Shown here in pieces: positions 37,293-47,114 of a DNA stretch of 64,000 nucleotides. The stretch comes from Fomes fomentarius (lineage: Eukaryota > Basidiomycota > Agaricomycetes > Polyporales > Polyporaceae): positions 868,001 to 932,000 of the forward strand of contig JABYQN010000007.1 in assembly GCA_022606135.1 (NCBI GenBank), written 5' to 3'. The notes under the pieces were generated by a model. It searched no databases. It was not told the origin of the DNA and worked only from the letters and a program-made list of their open reading frames with translations. The position numbers were made by a program, and so were the translations under genes. Position 1 is the stretch's first letter. The number at the start of each line of letters is the position of its first letter.

Positions 37293-39683
37293 ATGCCGCC
37301 ACGCCAGGGCTCGTCGAATTCGCCCAGCGCAAGAGGCTCGCCGCAATCACGCGGAACGGGTCCATGGTGGAGTCCAAGTCGAGGACGAGCCGGACGTGCA
37401 CGGGGCCGTCCCGATCTGACCGAACAGCGGCAGCACCGTGTGTACGAGCCCGGAAAGCGACACATGGAGCTCATTGCTTCTGTGAGTCGCAGCAGCGGCC
37501 TCGAGAAGGATGGCGACGCGTGAGTGTTTGTTTCTTCTACGTAGTTTCGTGACGAACGGAAGCATAAGTATACCCGCATGACGAGTCTTGCAGCGGAAAC
37601 GTAACGTTCGCGTCTGTGGTCATGGTATCCATGGTGTCGATCGTGGCAACGTGGCGACCGTGATACTCCTGTGCAGACTTAATCATGCGTTGGCAGAGTG
37701 GTGGAGATACTATCAGGTAGTAATCCTGAGAGACTTGCAATGTTGTTCCTGCTTGGTATCGTGCATTCCGCGGTGTAACCTTGTTCAGCTTTGCAGGCTA
37801 AGGGATCCGAAGATTCAGGAGGAATATCGAGCGTTCATTCACGACAAGGTAGGTCCTTCACTTCTTCACAATCTTCCACAGGAATATCTGTTGACTCGCA
37901 AAATCTGACAGGTAGATGAGTATCGAGAGAAGTACCCGTACGGATTGCGACCCTCCCGCAACTCAGACGCTGGTGGCGAAGATGAAGAATCACACAGAAA
38001 CAGGAGAGAGATGGAAGAAAACCTCCTGATACTGTTCCGTATGCACTCTTTGTTCATATGTCCTTCTTGATGCGGCGACGACTGATCGCCTGCTCTCGGA
38101 CGCCCATTTCATCTTTACCACACATGCTCATGCACAGGTAAACTACGGGAGGGTCTTCTCTCGACGCAACGCCGCGATGCATTCGCGCTGGAAGGTGAGA
38201 TTTTACTGTCACATCTATCCATCCAATGGCAGTTCATTAATGAACTTCTCGATCACCTACACGGTGACCCAACAACTTGGCAGTGTATGAGACTTCGCTG
38301 CATCTGTCCGCGTTGTTCAATTCCCCAGTTCAGATTACGTCCGCGCTCTCGCAACTCACCTCCAATCTTTACGTCCCGTTTCCCATTTCCAGGGATCCAA
38401 CCCACTGTCCTCGTCCTCCCAGTGGCAGTGGCACTAAATCATCATCGACATCGAACTTGGAAGCCGCAAGGGTCCCACGCACAGCGCTGGCCTCGACGCT
38501 CATCTTGCTCTTGCACCAGCTCGTCCAGGCGTACCCGTCCCAGACCGCGTTCTACACGCAACTCCGCCAACTGCACCCATCTCTCCTGCACCTTCTCCGC
38601 GGGACGCCTCCTCCTCCCCCTCCCCCCCTTCCTCATGTCCACCAGACTTGGGCTTCTGAAGATGCAGACTCAGATCTGACGGAATCGGCAAATGCGTCGG
38701 CAAAGTTGTCGACTCTGACTTCGACTTCGCCGTCATCCGTTCCTGGCCTGGCTCCTCTCCCGCTGACCGCGAGTCCTCCCAGCATCCCCGTCCCATCGCC
38801 GCGATCGCAATCGCAATCGCAATCACTATCGCAGCCATCTGCTTCGTTTGCTTCAGGCTCGGAGTCCCCGTCTTCATTCACCGTGAATGCGAAAAGCCGA
38901 GACCCAAACTCGGCTGAGCACGACGCCTTCGCAGTGAATCACGAGCGCACCACTCGCGCTCATCCTCACGCGTCCGCGCACGTATGGATCTTGGACCTCG
39001 CGCGGTGTCTGCGCGCCAGGAACTACGCGCGGCTCGAAGGCCTGACACGTCCTTCGGCCTTCAGCCGATTCGTCACCCGCGAGCGCACCCTCCTCCCACG
39101 TCGCAGCAGCAGTCAAAGTCAAACTCAGCGCCAAGACGCCGTGCGTGACGCGCGCTCCGAGTCTAGGTCCGAGCTTGGAAATATTGGGACTGGCGAGGAG
39201 GAAGCCGACGGCCGACGACGACAGCACCAGCACCAGCACCAGCAAGGACAATTTCAAGAGCCCGAGCCAGGGCGCGAGGAACCCGATCTCGCGCTGGCGG
39301 CGCTCGGCACGCTCGTCGAGGCGCTCCTGGAGAAGGCGCGAGCCGAGACGTGGAAGGTGCTCAGGACGGCGTATCGCGAGGTGTCGCTTCGTGCCAGCGC
39401 GCCTGTCCCGGTCGACGTCCCTGCTTCTGTTTTCGTTGAGGGAGAGCGCGCGGTGGGGACAGGGACCACTGGAGAGTGGCTCGCGCAGTGCTTGGTGTTG
39501 CGCCGCGCTGTTGGGGATGGGAACTTGGCGGGCGCTGGAAGTGCGGGCAAGGTTTGCGTTGGCGTTGGGGATAGAGTTGTGCGCGACGTGGAGGCTTGGC
39601 TGGAGGCACGGGCCGCCCGTGGTGAGGTGAGGCGGAAAGAGGGTGAGGGAATGGACGGGCGCTGGATCCTCGTGAAGGCGTGA
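37293..39683 (+). CDS. SAC3/GANP-like protein
   Basis: Exons at 37797-37848, 37912-38038, 38138-38194 and 38284-39683 join in phase. They read LRDPKIQEEYRAFIHDK, VDEYREKYPYG, ENLLILFR, KLREGLLSTQRRDAFALE and VYETSLHLSALFNSP. The pattern of LREG....RRDAFALEVYE and a later ARCLRARNYARLEGL plus a C-terminal winged-helix-like segment (LLEKARAETWKVLRTAYREV to DGRWILVKA) resembles SAC3/GANP proteins, which bridge transcription and mRNA export or form THP3-like complexes. A Ser/Gln/Pro-rich insert with CAGCAC and ATCGCA repeats splits the domain. The proposed first exon (37293-37519) is RG/SP-rich and joins in phase (DGDA to LRDP), but its 277-nt intron is long and the usual SAC3 N-terminal Cys motif is not visible. 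The 5' part is therefore uncertain. Predicted length is about 620 residues. Confidence 0.55.
38803..38825 (+). repeat. ATCGCA short tandem repeat inside the SAC3-like gene
   Basis: Three to four ATCGCA-type hexamers encode alternating Ser-Gln in a low-complexity insert. The hexamer length keeps the frame open when units are gained or lost. Confidence 0.7.
39222..39245 (+). repeat. CAGCAC short tandem repeat inside the SAC3-like gene
   Basis: Repeated CAGCAC units encode QHQHQHQQ in the variable linker of the protein. The hexamer unit preserves the frame. Confidence 0.75.
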
Positions 39684-39997
39684 ATCGCGAGTGCTGAGCC
39701 GGGGACCTCAACGCGTTCAGCATTCTTGTTGGAACGATGAGCGTGTTCCCGCACGTGCTGAGCATTCAGATGCTGATGGTTCTGTCAAGGAAGTCGTTCA
39801 GGCCGAAGGTGCGAAGGGTAATATAATATACTCAGAGTTAGTGCCTCTTGATCTATCAATACACATCAATATGAACCTATGAGAGCTACAGGAAATCGAA
39901 GCACGATGTACGCATGGTTCTTACATAGTACGGCATAAGAACGGTCATGATAGGGATGCGTCTATGAATTGTGGATGGCACTGCGCAATCAATGACT
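39684..39997. terminator. convergent 3' region, SAC3-like / PPC decarboxylase
   Basis: This 314-bp spacer between two convergent stops is AT-rich near 39820-39880 (TAATATAATATACT and repeated ATCAATA), fitting 3'-end processing for the plus-strand gene. No gene is seen. Confidence 0.35.
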
Positions 39998-40895
39998 TCA
40001 TGCCGATACCACCACTGACGGGTCCATGCTGCCTCTGACGAGTCCGAAGCGGTCAACGACAACTTGCACGATGACCCGCCAGTCAGTCATGGCACCAAGG
40101 CCTTGCCATACAGGTCAGTACATGCTAGTTTCGTGTGGAGGTTTGTATGAAACCGGGCGATCGGGACCGACAGACTCACCGATGTCACCGCATGCAAGCT
40201 TCTTGCCTATAGGGCCTATGACAATATAGCCAATGACCTCACGAACGACGCGTATATGCTGCTCGGTCAGAGGATGCTCGTACATCAGCGTGTTCATCGC
40301 GGGGAAGACGTAGGTCGGCGTCGTCGGTGCGAGTGCACGGAGGAGTGACGTCTGAGAAACATGTGGGTCACGTAAAGGGCCTCGGTAGCACAAGCCTGTG
40401 GGGAGCTTACTGCAAGGTTATCGCAGAGCCCGTTCGCGATCTTGGAGAGCGTGTTGGCCGAGCATGGCGCGATAAGCACGGCGTCCGCCCATCGCCTGAG
40501 TTCGATGTGCAGAATTGGATCTCCAACCTTGTACGCACCCTATAGAGATAACTTTAGATATCGTTCCGGGGCATTCTGGGACGCAGAGTGCCTCACATAC
40601 GGACCCCATTCGTCTTGGTTCTTCCAGACTCGGACCCCGGATCTCTCGATGGCCGCGTGATCGTAGAATGATAAGGACGCGTCAGTGGCGACAACTTGTA
40701 CTTCCACGTTGCTGTACTGCGTTTAAGACGCGTGAGCCACGCAACCAACTACTTGAGTGGACCTGGTACACGCACACTGAGTAGCTCCGCGACAATTAGC
40801 GGTGCTTTAATTGAAGCGACGCTGCCAGTGGTGATGAGGAGGACATGCGTATACCCTTCCTTGCGTTCCTCCTCTGCCACAAAATTTCCGGGCAT
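39998..40895 (-). CDS. phosphopantothenoylcysteine decarboxylase (HAL3-type flavoprotein)
   Basis: The FMN enzyme converts 4'-phosphopantothenoylcysteine to 4'-phosphopantetheine in coenzyme A synthesis. Exon 1 reads YTHVLLITTGSVASIKAPLIVAELLS. Exon 2 gives VEVQVVATDASLSFYDHAAI, whose His is at the place of the catalytic His of plant HAL3. Next come LIAPCSANTLSKIANGLCDNL and PAMNTLMYEHPLTEQH, the PxMNxxM substrate clamp (here M-Y rather than M-W). KKLACGDIG, spliced to LGAMTDW, carries the active-site Cys flap. The C-terminal exon ends in VVVSA with the stop at 39998-40000. Four to five introns are needed. The long acidic tail of yeast Hal3/Sis2 is absent, so this looks like a plain enzyme, not a phosphatase-inhibitor type. 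It shares a 227-bp divergent promoter with RanGAP. Confidence 0.9.
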
Positions 40896-41122
40896 TTTCT
40901 TGGGATTAGGGGACAAGGCCAAGTGTAGGATGTGGATGAGGTAAGAGACCGGGCTAGATGTGGTTACTAACTTGAACACGAGCTTTGATTAGATCGGTGT
41001 GGCAGTGCTACTTTATGTGCGGGCACGTGCCACTGATTTGACTGCATCGAGCGCGAAAAGCTTTCTCTCTTCCACTGCCATTCCTTCCGTCACTCGACTC
41101 GCTAGCTAACTCTTGTATTACC
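40896..41122. promoter_or_regulatory. short bidirectional promoter, PPC decarboxylase / RanGAP
   Basis: Only 227 bp separate the two divergent start codons, so core promoter elements must be shared or overlap. The right half is CT-rich ahead of the RanGAP ATG. Confidence 0.5.
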
Positions 41123-42454
41123 ATGGCGACTAGTCTCTCGCTGCTTGGCCGGGGTCTGAAGCTCGATACGCGTGCCGATATCGAGCCACACCTTGCAAAC
41201 TTCGACCCGACTGCGATCGAGGAGATCCATCTCGGAGGAAACACCATCGGTGTCGAGGCTGCACAGGCTCTCGCCGAATTTCTCGGAAAGACGACAAAAC
41301 TAAGGGTACGTAGCTATACCTACATGTAATTACTGGTCGTGTGCTTACCAGGACATAATTCATCCACCTTCTTCTCTTGCACCACCCCGTTCCTGGCACG
41401 CCACCGCGCACCCAACCTCCGGCACCCCCAGATTGCAAACTTTGCAGACATCTTTACCGGTCGGCTGATCACCGAGATCCCGCTCGCGCTCTCTGCGATC
41501 TGCGACTCGCTCATCGGCAAGTCTACGCTCGTCGAGATCGACCTCTCCGACAACGCCTTCGGCGGCCGCTCCGTCGACCCGCTCGTCCCCTTCCTCTCCA
41601 CCGCGCGCTCGCTCCGTGTGCTCAAGCTCAACAACAACGGGCTGGGTCCCGCCGGCGGCGCAGTCATCGCCGACGCGCTCACGCGCCTCGCAGAATCGCT
41701 CGAGAAGGGCGACAAGTCCAACCTCCGCACCATCATCTGCGGCCGCAACCGTCTCGAAGACGGCTCCGCATCCGCGTGGTCCGCCGCCCTGCGCGCCCAC
41801 GGCACGCTCGAAGAGGTGCGCATGCCGCAGAACGGCATCCGGATGGCCGGCATCTCGTCTCTCGTGCACGGTCTCGCCGCGAACGCGGACCTGCTCCACC
41901 TCGACCTGCAAGACAACACGTTCGCGGACGAGGGCTCGAAGACGATGGCTGCGGAGCTCAGCCGTGGATCGTGGCCGTCGCTCCGCGTGCTGAACCTGTC
42001 CGACTGCGTCATCGGAGAGGAGGGCGAGGTCTCCCCCGTCGTCGAGGCGCTCGCGAAGGGCCTGCACACGAAGCTCGAGATCCTGCAGCTCCAGAACGAC
42101 AACCTCGAGTCGCAGGCGTTCTCGCTCCTTGCCGTCGTCGTTGACAAGCTCCCGAAGCTGAAGCGGGTCGAGGCGCAGTGGAACGAGGTCGACGAGGACG
42201 ACGAGGCGGTCGTGGCCCTTCTAACCGCGCTGAAGAAGCAGGGTGGAAAGCTCGTGATCAACGACGATGAGGAAGAGGAAGAAGAGGAAGAGGCAGAGGA
42301 GGTAGTGAAGGAAGCCGAGGAGACTGAGGCACCGGCAGCTACTACCGCTCCCGAAGCCCCTGCAGCCGCCCCGGCACTGACAGAGAACAAGTCTGCAGCA
42401 GACAAGGCTGCAGATTCGCTCGCAGACCTGCTGGAGAAGGTGTCTATTCGGTGA
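41123..42454 (+). CDS. RNA1: Ran GTPase-activating protein (RanGAP / RNA1)
   Basis: RanGAP stimulates GTP hydrolysis by Ran in the cytoplasm and so sets the direction of nuclear transport. Two exons (41123-41305, 41432-42454; 401 residues) encode an N-terminal EEIHLGGNTIGVEAAQALAE, then a run of regular leucine-rich repeats (LVEIDLSDNAFGG, LRVLKLNNNGLGPAGG, LLHLDLQDNTFADEG, LRVLNLSDCVIGEEG, LEILQLQNDNLES). The conserved catalytic-loop arginine region is IICGRNRLEDGSA. A highly acidic tail (Glu run encoded at about 42266-42300) and an Ala/Pro-rich C-terminus follow, as in fungal Rna1. The intron (41306-41431, GTACGT..CCCAG) is 126 nt, long for this genome. The start is well placed at ACCATGG. 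Confidence 0.95.
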
Positions 42455-42741
42455 TATAGAGGAGCGGTTGGCTCTTAGAGGGTGTTTCGGTTTACCGGGA
42501 AGTTCTCGTGTCTGTATCTTACCATCACGACCATGTGTATGTCTGCGTCCTTTGACAGTCTGGGGATCGAAGGAGAGCTGTATTGTCTACGTCTGTCACA
42601 TTCATTCCATTCCTCATCATCTATACACCATGTATACCAACGCATTCCGGTCTTCTACGCATCGTTCCATCTAGGGTATTCCATTTATGTTATATCTAGC
42701 ATGATTGTCCGAGTGCAAGTCCATAAGTTTCATTCATCCGT
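42455..42741. terminator. convergent 3' region, RanGAP / DUF3605 gene
   Basis: This 287-bp spacer between convergent stops carries no visible gene. It is where both 3' UTRs end. Confidence 0.35.
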
Positions 42742-43929
42742 TCAATTACCCGCCAAAGATGCCCTCGCGATTTCCTCGGGGGTCTTGCGACGCGCGAAGA
42801 CATGGATATGTGCTAAGCCAGGCACACTCTGTAGTCTCTGTGTTCGAAGTGTGCACCCAGGTACCGGTCAGTCCCAGCTATTCAATTGCAGCGACATCGG
42901 AGGTATGCACGCACCGGAGGGTTGACGAACCACGCCGTCTCCCATTCACGCTCGACCCATCTGCGCTTGATGAACTTCTCCATCTCCTCCCCGTACGCCT
43001 TCACCTGCCGCTCCTCCTCCTCCGTCCCGCGCGGGGAGCGGATGAGCTTGTCCATCGTGACGCCCCAGTCGGCCAGGGAAGGCAAGCACTCGGGCAGCAG
43101 GCTGGGGGAGGGAGGAGGGGAGTCTGAGCCAGTGAAACCCCATAAGCCGTCTTGGTGCAGTCGGGCGGAGAGCTTGGACTCGGATGGAGGAGGAAGGCTC
43201 GGGGATAGATCGGCAGACGCGTCCAGATGAGGCTATGCTCGATTTCTGGTGGGACTGTACGAACGAACGTTGAGGATAGTTAGTTGTGGGTTTGGGAGAG
43301 AGCGCGCTGCTCACTGCTCGCAAGAAATACGTGCATGTTTGAGAACTCACCCGAGTAAGGCCAGTCGTTCATGGCAATGAATATAAGCTCCGGCGGAGCG
43401 TCAGCAACGAAGTGCGTCGGTGCATTCGGTGGCATGGGGGGAGCTCCTTCGCTGGTTGGCCACCTTGGGGAGGAGGGGCCGGTCCGTTCGTAGGAGGGTC
43501 CAGCGACGACCTGATGATGGCGATGGTGTCAGGCTGACCCCATTGCAGCCGGTAGTTCATGAGGTAGCTGACTAGAACATGCGGGTCGGCGGGTGTTCGA
43601 ATGAGATGCTCAGACTGTAAGACGTGCCTATAGTTCCATACTGCTCCTTGATCCCGCCTGCCCACTGAAGATACCGAGCTTGTAGCCTCTTGTCGCGTTT
43701 GAGTAGTCCGAGGTCGCTACGTGTTGGTCCAAAGTCAGGCGGGTTGATGCGATGTCGAAGTGGTAGCGACGCACCCAGAGTTGACAAAGACTTTGAGCTG
43801 GTTCCAAGTGAATTTAGCTGGGTAGTGGACGAGCAGCTCCTCCCGCGTCGGAAGTCCACTGCCTAACGGAACGGTCTCGGGCGACAGCTCGACAGGCTTC
43901 GTACTGTTAGCTGCAGTGTCAATAACCAT
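42742..43929 (-). CDS. DUF3605 family protein
   Basis: The family is fungal, of unknown biochemical role; one ascomycete member is known from N-acetylglucosamine induction. The start (43929) gives MVIDTAANSTKP and LLVHYPAKFTWNQLKVFVNSG. Later exons give DLGLLKRDKRLQARYLQWAG, IKEQYGTI, EHLIRTPADPHVLVSYLMNY and ELIFIAMNDWPYSG. After these come VPPEIEHSLIWTR, YGEEMEKFIKRRWVEREWE and TAWFVNPP. The last exon is RLQSVPGLAHIHVFARRK. The order W-P-Y, H-x-L-I-W-x-R, W-F-x-N-P-P and H-x-H-V-F-A-R is the family signature. The final exon is found after a long intron (donor GTGCGT after NPP, acceptor ACACAG) and ends at the TGA complementary to 42742-42744. Five introns are needed. A Pro/Ser insert lies around 43400-43480. 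Confidence 0.85.
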
Positions 43930-45212
43930 GAGTGCTGGAGAGAGAGAGGAGAGTGTTGAGCGTCGAGAGCTGGAGATGGGCCGATATAAAGGCACGGACG
44001 ACGAAGGCCGACGATCACAAAGTATGACCAGAGTCATTCATCGCGTGTTGCCTTCAGCTCAGGCTTCAGCACACATCGCTCCATATATCATACCCACAAA
44101 TACACCATTCGTGTCATGAGCGGAGTGTGTCGCATTGTCGTAGCCTGACTCACAGTGTCCGATAATTCCACGATAATAGATTAGGAACGGGTCAACCTCC
44201 ATTTTAGGGATAGTAATAAGCGCCCACGACCCAGTGACATAATATTAATAGTGGGCTCGGTGCTGGCAAAAGCCTTTCACTCTGAACCATGACTAGAATC
44301 ACCATCTCTACGTTTAATCTCCATATCTAGCAGTCTATAAAATGCTGCAACCCCATCTCCCCGGGCATCGTTGCAACATGCACGTTGCAGACCAGATATT
44401 GGATGGCATTGCTGTGGGCACACGTGTCTCACTCTCCTCACATTGCCAGCCTTCTTGGTACCCGGCATATTGATTTCGAAGCCCTTTGACCCACGCGAGC
44501 CGCCTTTGGTTATTTCTTCGCCCCGTGCGGCTCGTTCCGCTGTCGAACATTGTTGTCTTGTGTCACATCTCGACTCGCCCGCCTCGGAGATGTATCGTGT
44601 TCAAGTATACGTACCAGAATCAGCTATCTTTCGTGGTAAGTTCCACTGCCATCATTTGTGTGTTATACTCATCGTAAGAGAAGAGCCGCCATAGACATAT
44701 GGACGATACGACTCAGATTCCTGGCCGTCCTCAGGCACTTGGCCCTTCCCCCTTCCCATCAGTCATTGAGCTACGATAAAGATACCGCTCTCTACTTGGG
44801 TAAGTAATCATGATATACAGGCACAGGTCAGTTGGGAGGCAATCAAGCCTTTCTGGCGGAACACACGTGTATTCTTTCTGTCGTCTCCTCAACGTCAACC
44901 TGAAGGCTGAAAGGCAGACATCGGCAAACACCATGCTGACGTCTGTTCGTCGGGGCACTCGCTACCTGAGCCTGGCTGCCCTGGTGACAACTGCTCTATA
45001 CATTCGTCCCCTCTGATGTGCACGAGCCGACACCATCATCCCTAACCCCGTTCGTGTTATTGCGAAACACCGGAGCGAGAAGCACTGTTCCTGATTAGTG
45101 TTGCTCGTGAACTCGACGCACATCCGCGCCTATCCTGCAGATAAGTAGCCACCGTCCACTCGCAGAGTCAATACCAGTCAAGCACCATTGGCCAGCAGAC
45201 GACATTTTGATC
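43930..45212. other. intergenic, DUF3605 to first small secreted protein
   Basis: This 1.3-kb stretch is partly the divergent promoter of the DUF3605 gene and the first small-protein gene. A plus-strand TATA-like GATATAAAGG at about 43983 has only a 31-codon frame behind it (ATG near 44022). AT-rich patches lie at 44165-44260. Frames at 44371-44694 show nothing recognisable. Confidence 0.35.
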
Positions 45213-45653
45213 ATGCTCTACGCCCTCGTCGCATGCACCATCGCCCTCTTCTTTCACACGTCTCGAGCCTCTCCAACCTCCGTCACCGAATCGAACGTCA
45301 CCCTCGGGTCAAACGGCACCCACCTGAACGTTGATGCTACGCAGGCGACATTCCGTGCCACGCTGATGCTCTGCAACGGCAGCAACTGCGACGCGATAGA
45401 TGAGTTCTGCGTGGGGATCGACCTCGACACAGAGTTCACATCCCCAGGCATATGCTTCTCCTCGAGCGTCTTCCTCCAATCGGCGATGATTGTGCAACCC
45501 AGTGGAGAGGGCCTCCCATTCGCTGTCTCCGTTGGCGGGTCGGGATGCCGCGGTCAGCTGGAGCAGATCACGTCGGTAAATCAATGTATCGATCTCAGTC
45601 AGACCGGATTCGGGGTGGGAGGATTCCTCATTAAACTCCCTTTCTCTGAGTGA
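45213..45653 (+). CDS. small secreted cysteine-containing protein, copy A
   Basis: A single-exon frame of 146 residues begins MLYALVACTIALFFHTSRAS, a convincing signal peptide, so secretion is likely. The mature part has NVTLGSNGTHLN, LMLCNGSNC, DEFC, GICFSSS, GEGLPFAVSVGGSGC and VNQCIDL. Six cysteines, about two N-glycosylation sequons in the first 60 residues and a hydrophobic C-terminus (GVGGFLIKLPF) are seen. I recognise no named domain. The partner at 46145-46711 is clearly related, with matching motifs in the same order. ATG 45213 is chosen because the two codons before it contain no ATG. It may be an effector or cell-wall protein; this is inference. Confidence 0.75.
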   Translation: MLYALVACTIALFFHTSRASPTSVTESNVTLGSNGTHLNVDATQATFRATLMLCNGSNCDAIDEFCVGIDLDTEFTSPGICFSSSVFLQSAMIVQPSGEGLPFAVSVGGSGCRGQLEQITSVNQCIDLSQTGFGVGGFLIKLPFSE

Positions 45654-46144
45654 GAGGTCATCCGAGTCTCTGTAGGTCAGTCACTGGTGGTATACAACTG
45701 GTTATGCTGACTTCTTGTAAAGGTCACCACATCAATTCGTCGATGTTGTATGCACGATGCCAGGTTTTCTGGGACCGATCAGTTTATGTTCACATGTATT
45801 GGCCGAATGAATGGAAACGCGAGATCATTGCGCGTTCTCTCCAGTGGAATGATCCAATATCCGAATGGTTCTCATCATACTGAGGTTTGATCCAACCAGA
45901 AACCTCATCCTACCGACGTAGTAATTTTATAACATGTCAGGATTCCTGCAGCTCCGTATCTTTGTTCCCATCCTGTCAAGAAACTCCTTCTATTTCATAT
46001 AGCTCTCCTCATGAAGCCTCGTGAGGGACTCCTGCTATCGAAACACCGATCGGACCCGGACATAGTATGTCAAGAACCAGGGACCCATAGAACAGTGAGA
46101 GACGCAGCCAGGCAGGTACAAGGGTGTTGACTCGCCTATGCTCA
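45654..46144. other. spacer between the tandem small-protein genes
   Basis: About 490 bp holding the 3' end of copy A and the presumed promoter of copy B. AT-rich sequence at 45915-45935 may serve 3' processing. No other gene is seen. Confidence 0.3.
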
Positions 46145-46711
46145 ATGTCTGTGATGCCAACATCTTCTGATGAAAAGTGTATAGAGTGCTATATCCAGCA
46201 TTCCGACCGGTGTCGACTGTCTGTCATCCCCCGCCCTGAAGCATACACGGTGTGTTGTGTATATCAAGGGGGCGTTTCATACCAAATACCAACGACCCCT
46301 TTCCTCCACGTTATCGCCGCCACTTCGATGACAGGCGCCGGCGGTTTCCCTGTCGCAGACCTGAAGAACGTACCCGCCCACCCTAACATCACCCTCGGTC
46401 AGAACGGTACCCACATCGCCACGACACAGCAGCCGACCGACGCTACGCTCATCCTCTGCAGTTCGGTAGACTGTATCGCGGCGTTAGGGGAATGCCAGTT
46501 GTTCAACCTGGACGATCCTTCCCTCAGGCGGGGCACGTGCGTGAGCACACTCCCGTTCATGTCTGTCGTGATCTCGCAGTTCAGCGGCGCAGGCCTGCCG
46601 TTCGCTGTCCTCATTGGACCTCCGGGCTGCGAGGAGCTCGACCAGGTTGCGGCGGTGAACCAGTGCATCAACCTCGGTTTTCTCTTTGGAGACTTTTTGC
46701 TCGCAGATTGA
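46145..46711 (+). CDS. small cysteine-containing protein, copy B (5' end uncertain)
   Basis: The reliable part (from about 46320) reads MTGAGGFPVADLKN, then PNITLGQNGTHIA, LILCSSVDC, LGECQLFN, GTCVSTLP, GAGLPFAVLIGPPGC and VNQCINLGF, ending FLLAD. It matches copy A in all six cysteines, in N-x-TLGxNGTH and in G-x-GLPFAV. The frame stays open upstream to an ATG at 46145, but that leader is not a signal peptide. Either a short signal exon was missed, translation starts inside, or the 5' end has decayed. It lies between copy A and the tyrosinase gene, which converges on it. Confidence 0.6.
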   Translation: MSVMPTSSDEKCIECYIQHSDRCRLSVIPRPEAYTVCCVYQGGVSYQIPTTPFLHVIAATSMTGAGGFPVADLKNVPAHPNITLGQNGTHIATTQQPTDATLILCSSVDCIAALGECQLFNLDDPSLRRGTCVSTLPFMSVVISQFSGAGLPFAVLIGPPGCEELDQVAAVNQCINLGFLFGDFLLAD

Positions 46712-47114
46712 ACTGATTGGCATAGGTGAGTGTGCTCTGGTACAATCTGGTATGCGTAACAGAGGGCTCACGCAAACCACGCAAGTCACGGCCGGATCGA
46801 CTATTAGTCGTATGTCGTGCCACGGCTTCGGACTCACGGTGAGGTGGCGGTATCTCACTCGCTGGCGCTGGATGGTGGAGATTAGGTAGAGAACGCAGTT
46901 TATGTACGTTACGTGCAGATTTGGAGACATGCCACAAGTGAATGACCAAGCAATCCATAACTTGCAACGCAATCTGATGACGTCACCATCCTTGAGCGGG
47001 CGTTCAATATAAAATGTCACAGGGCTAGTCACAAGTACAGTTCATTCAAGATAATTTAGCATACTTCGCTCCGTGTTCTGTGACCGTGAAATAGTCTGCG
47101 ATGACTCTAGTCAG
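46712..47114. terminator. convergent 3' region, small protein B / tyrosinase
   Basis: About 400 bp between two convergent stops. An AT-rich AATATAAAATG lies near 47005. No gene is seen. Confidence 0.3.

Noticed and set aside
41320..42405. 361-codon minus-strand frame opposite RanGAP
   Set aside because: Ser/Ala-rich antisense shadow caused by strong codon bias in the leucine-rich-repeat gene.
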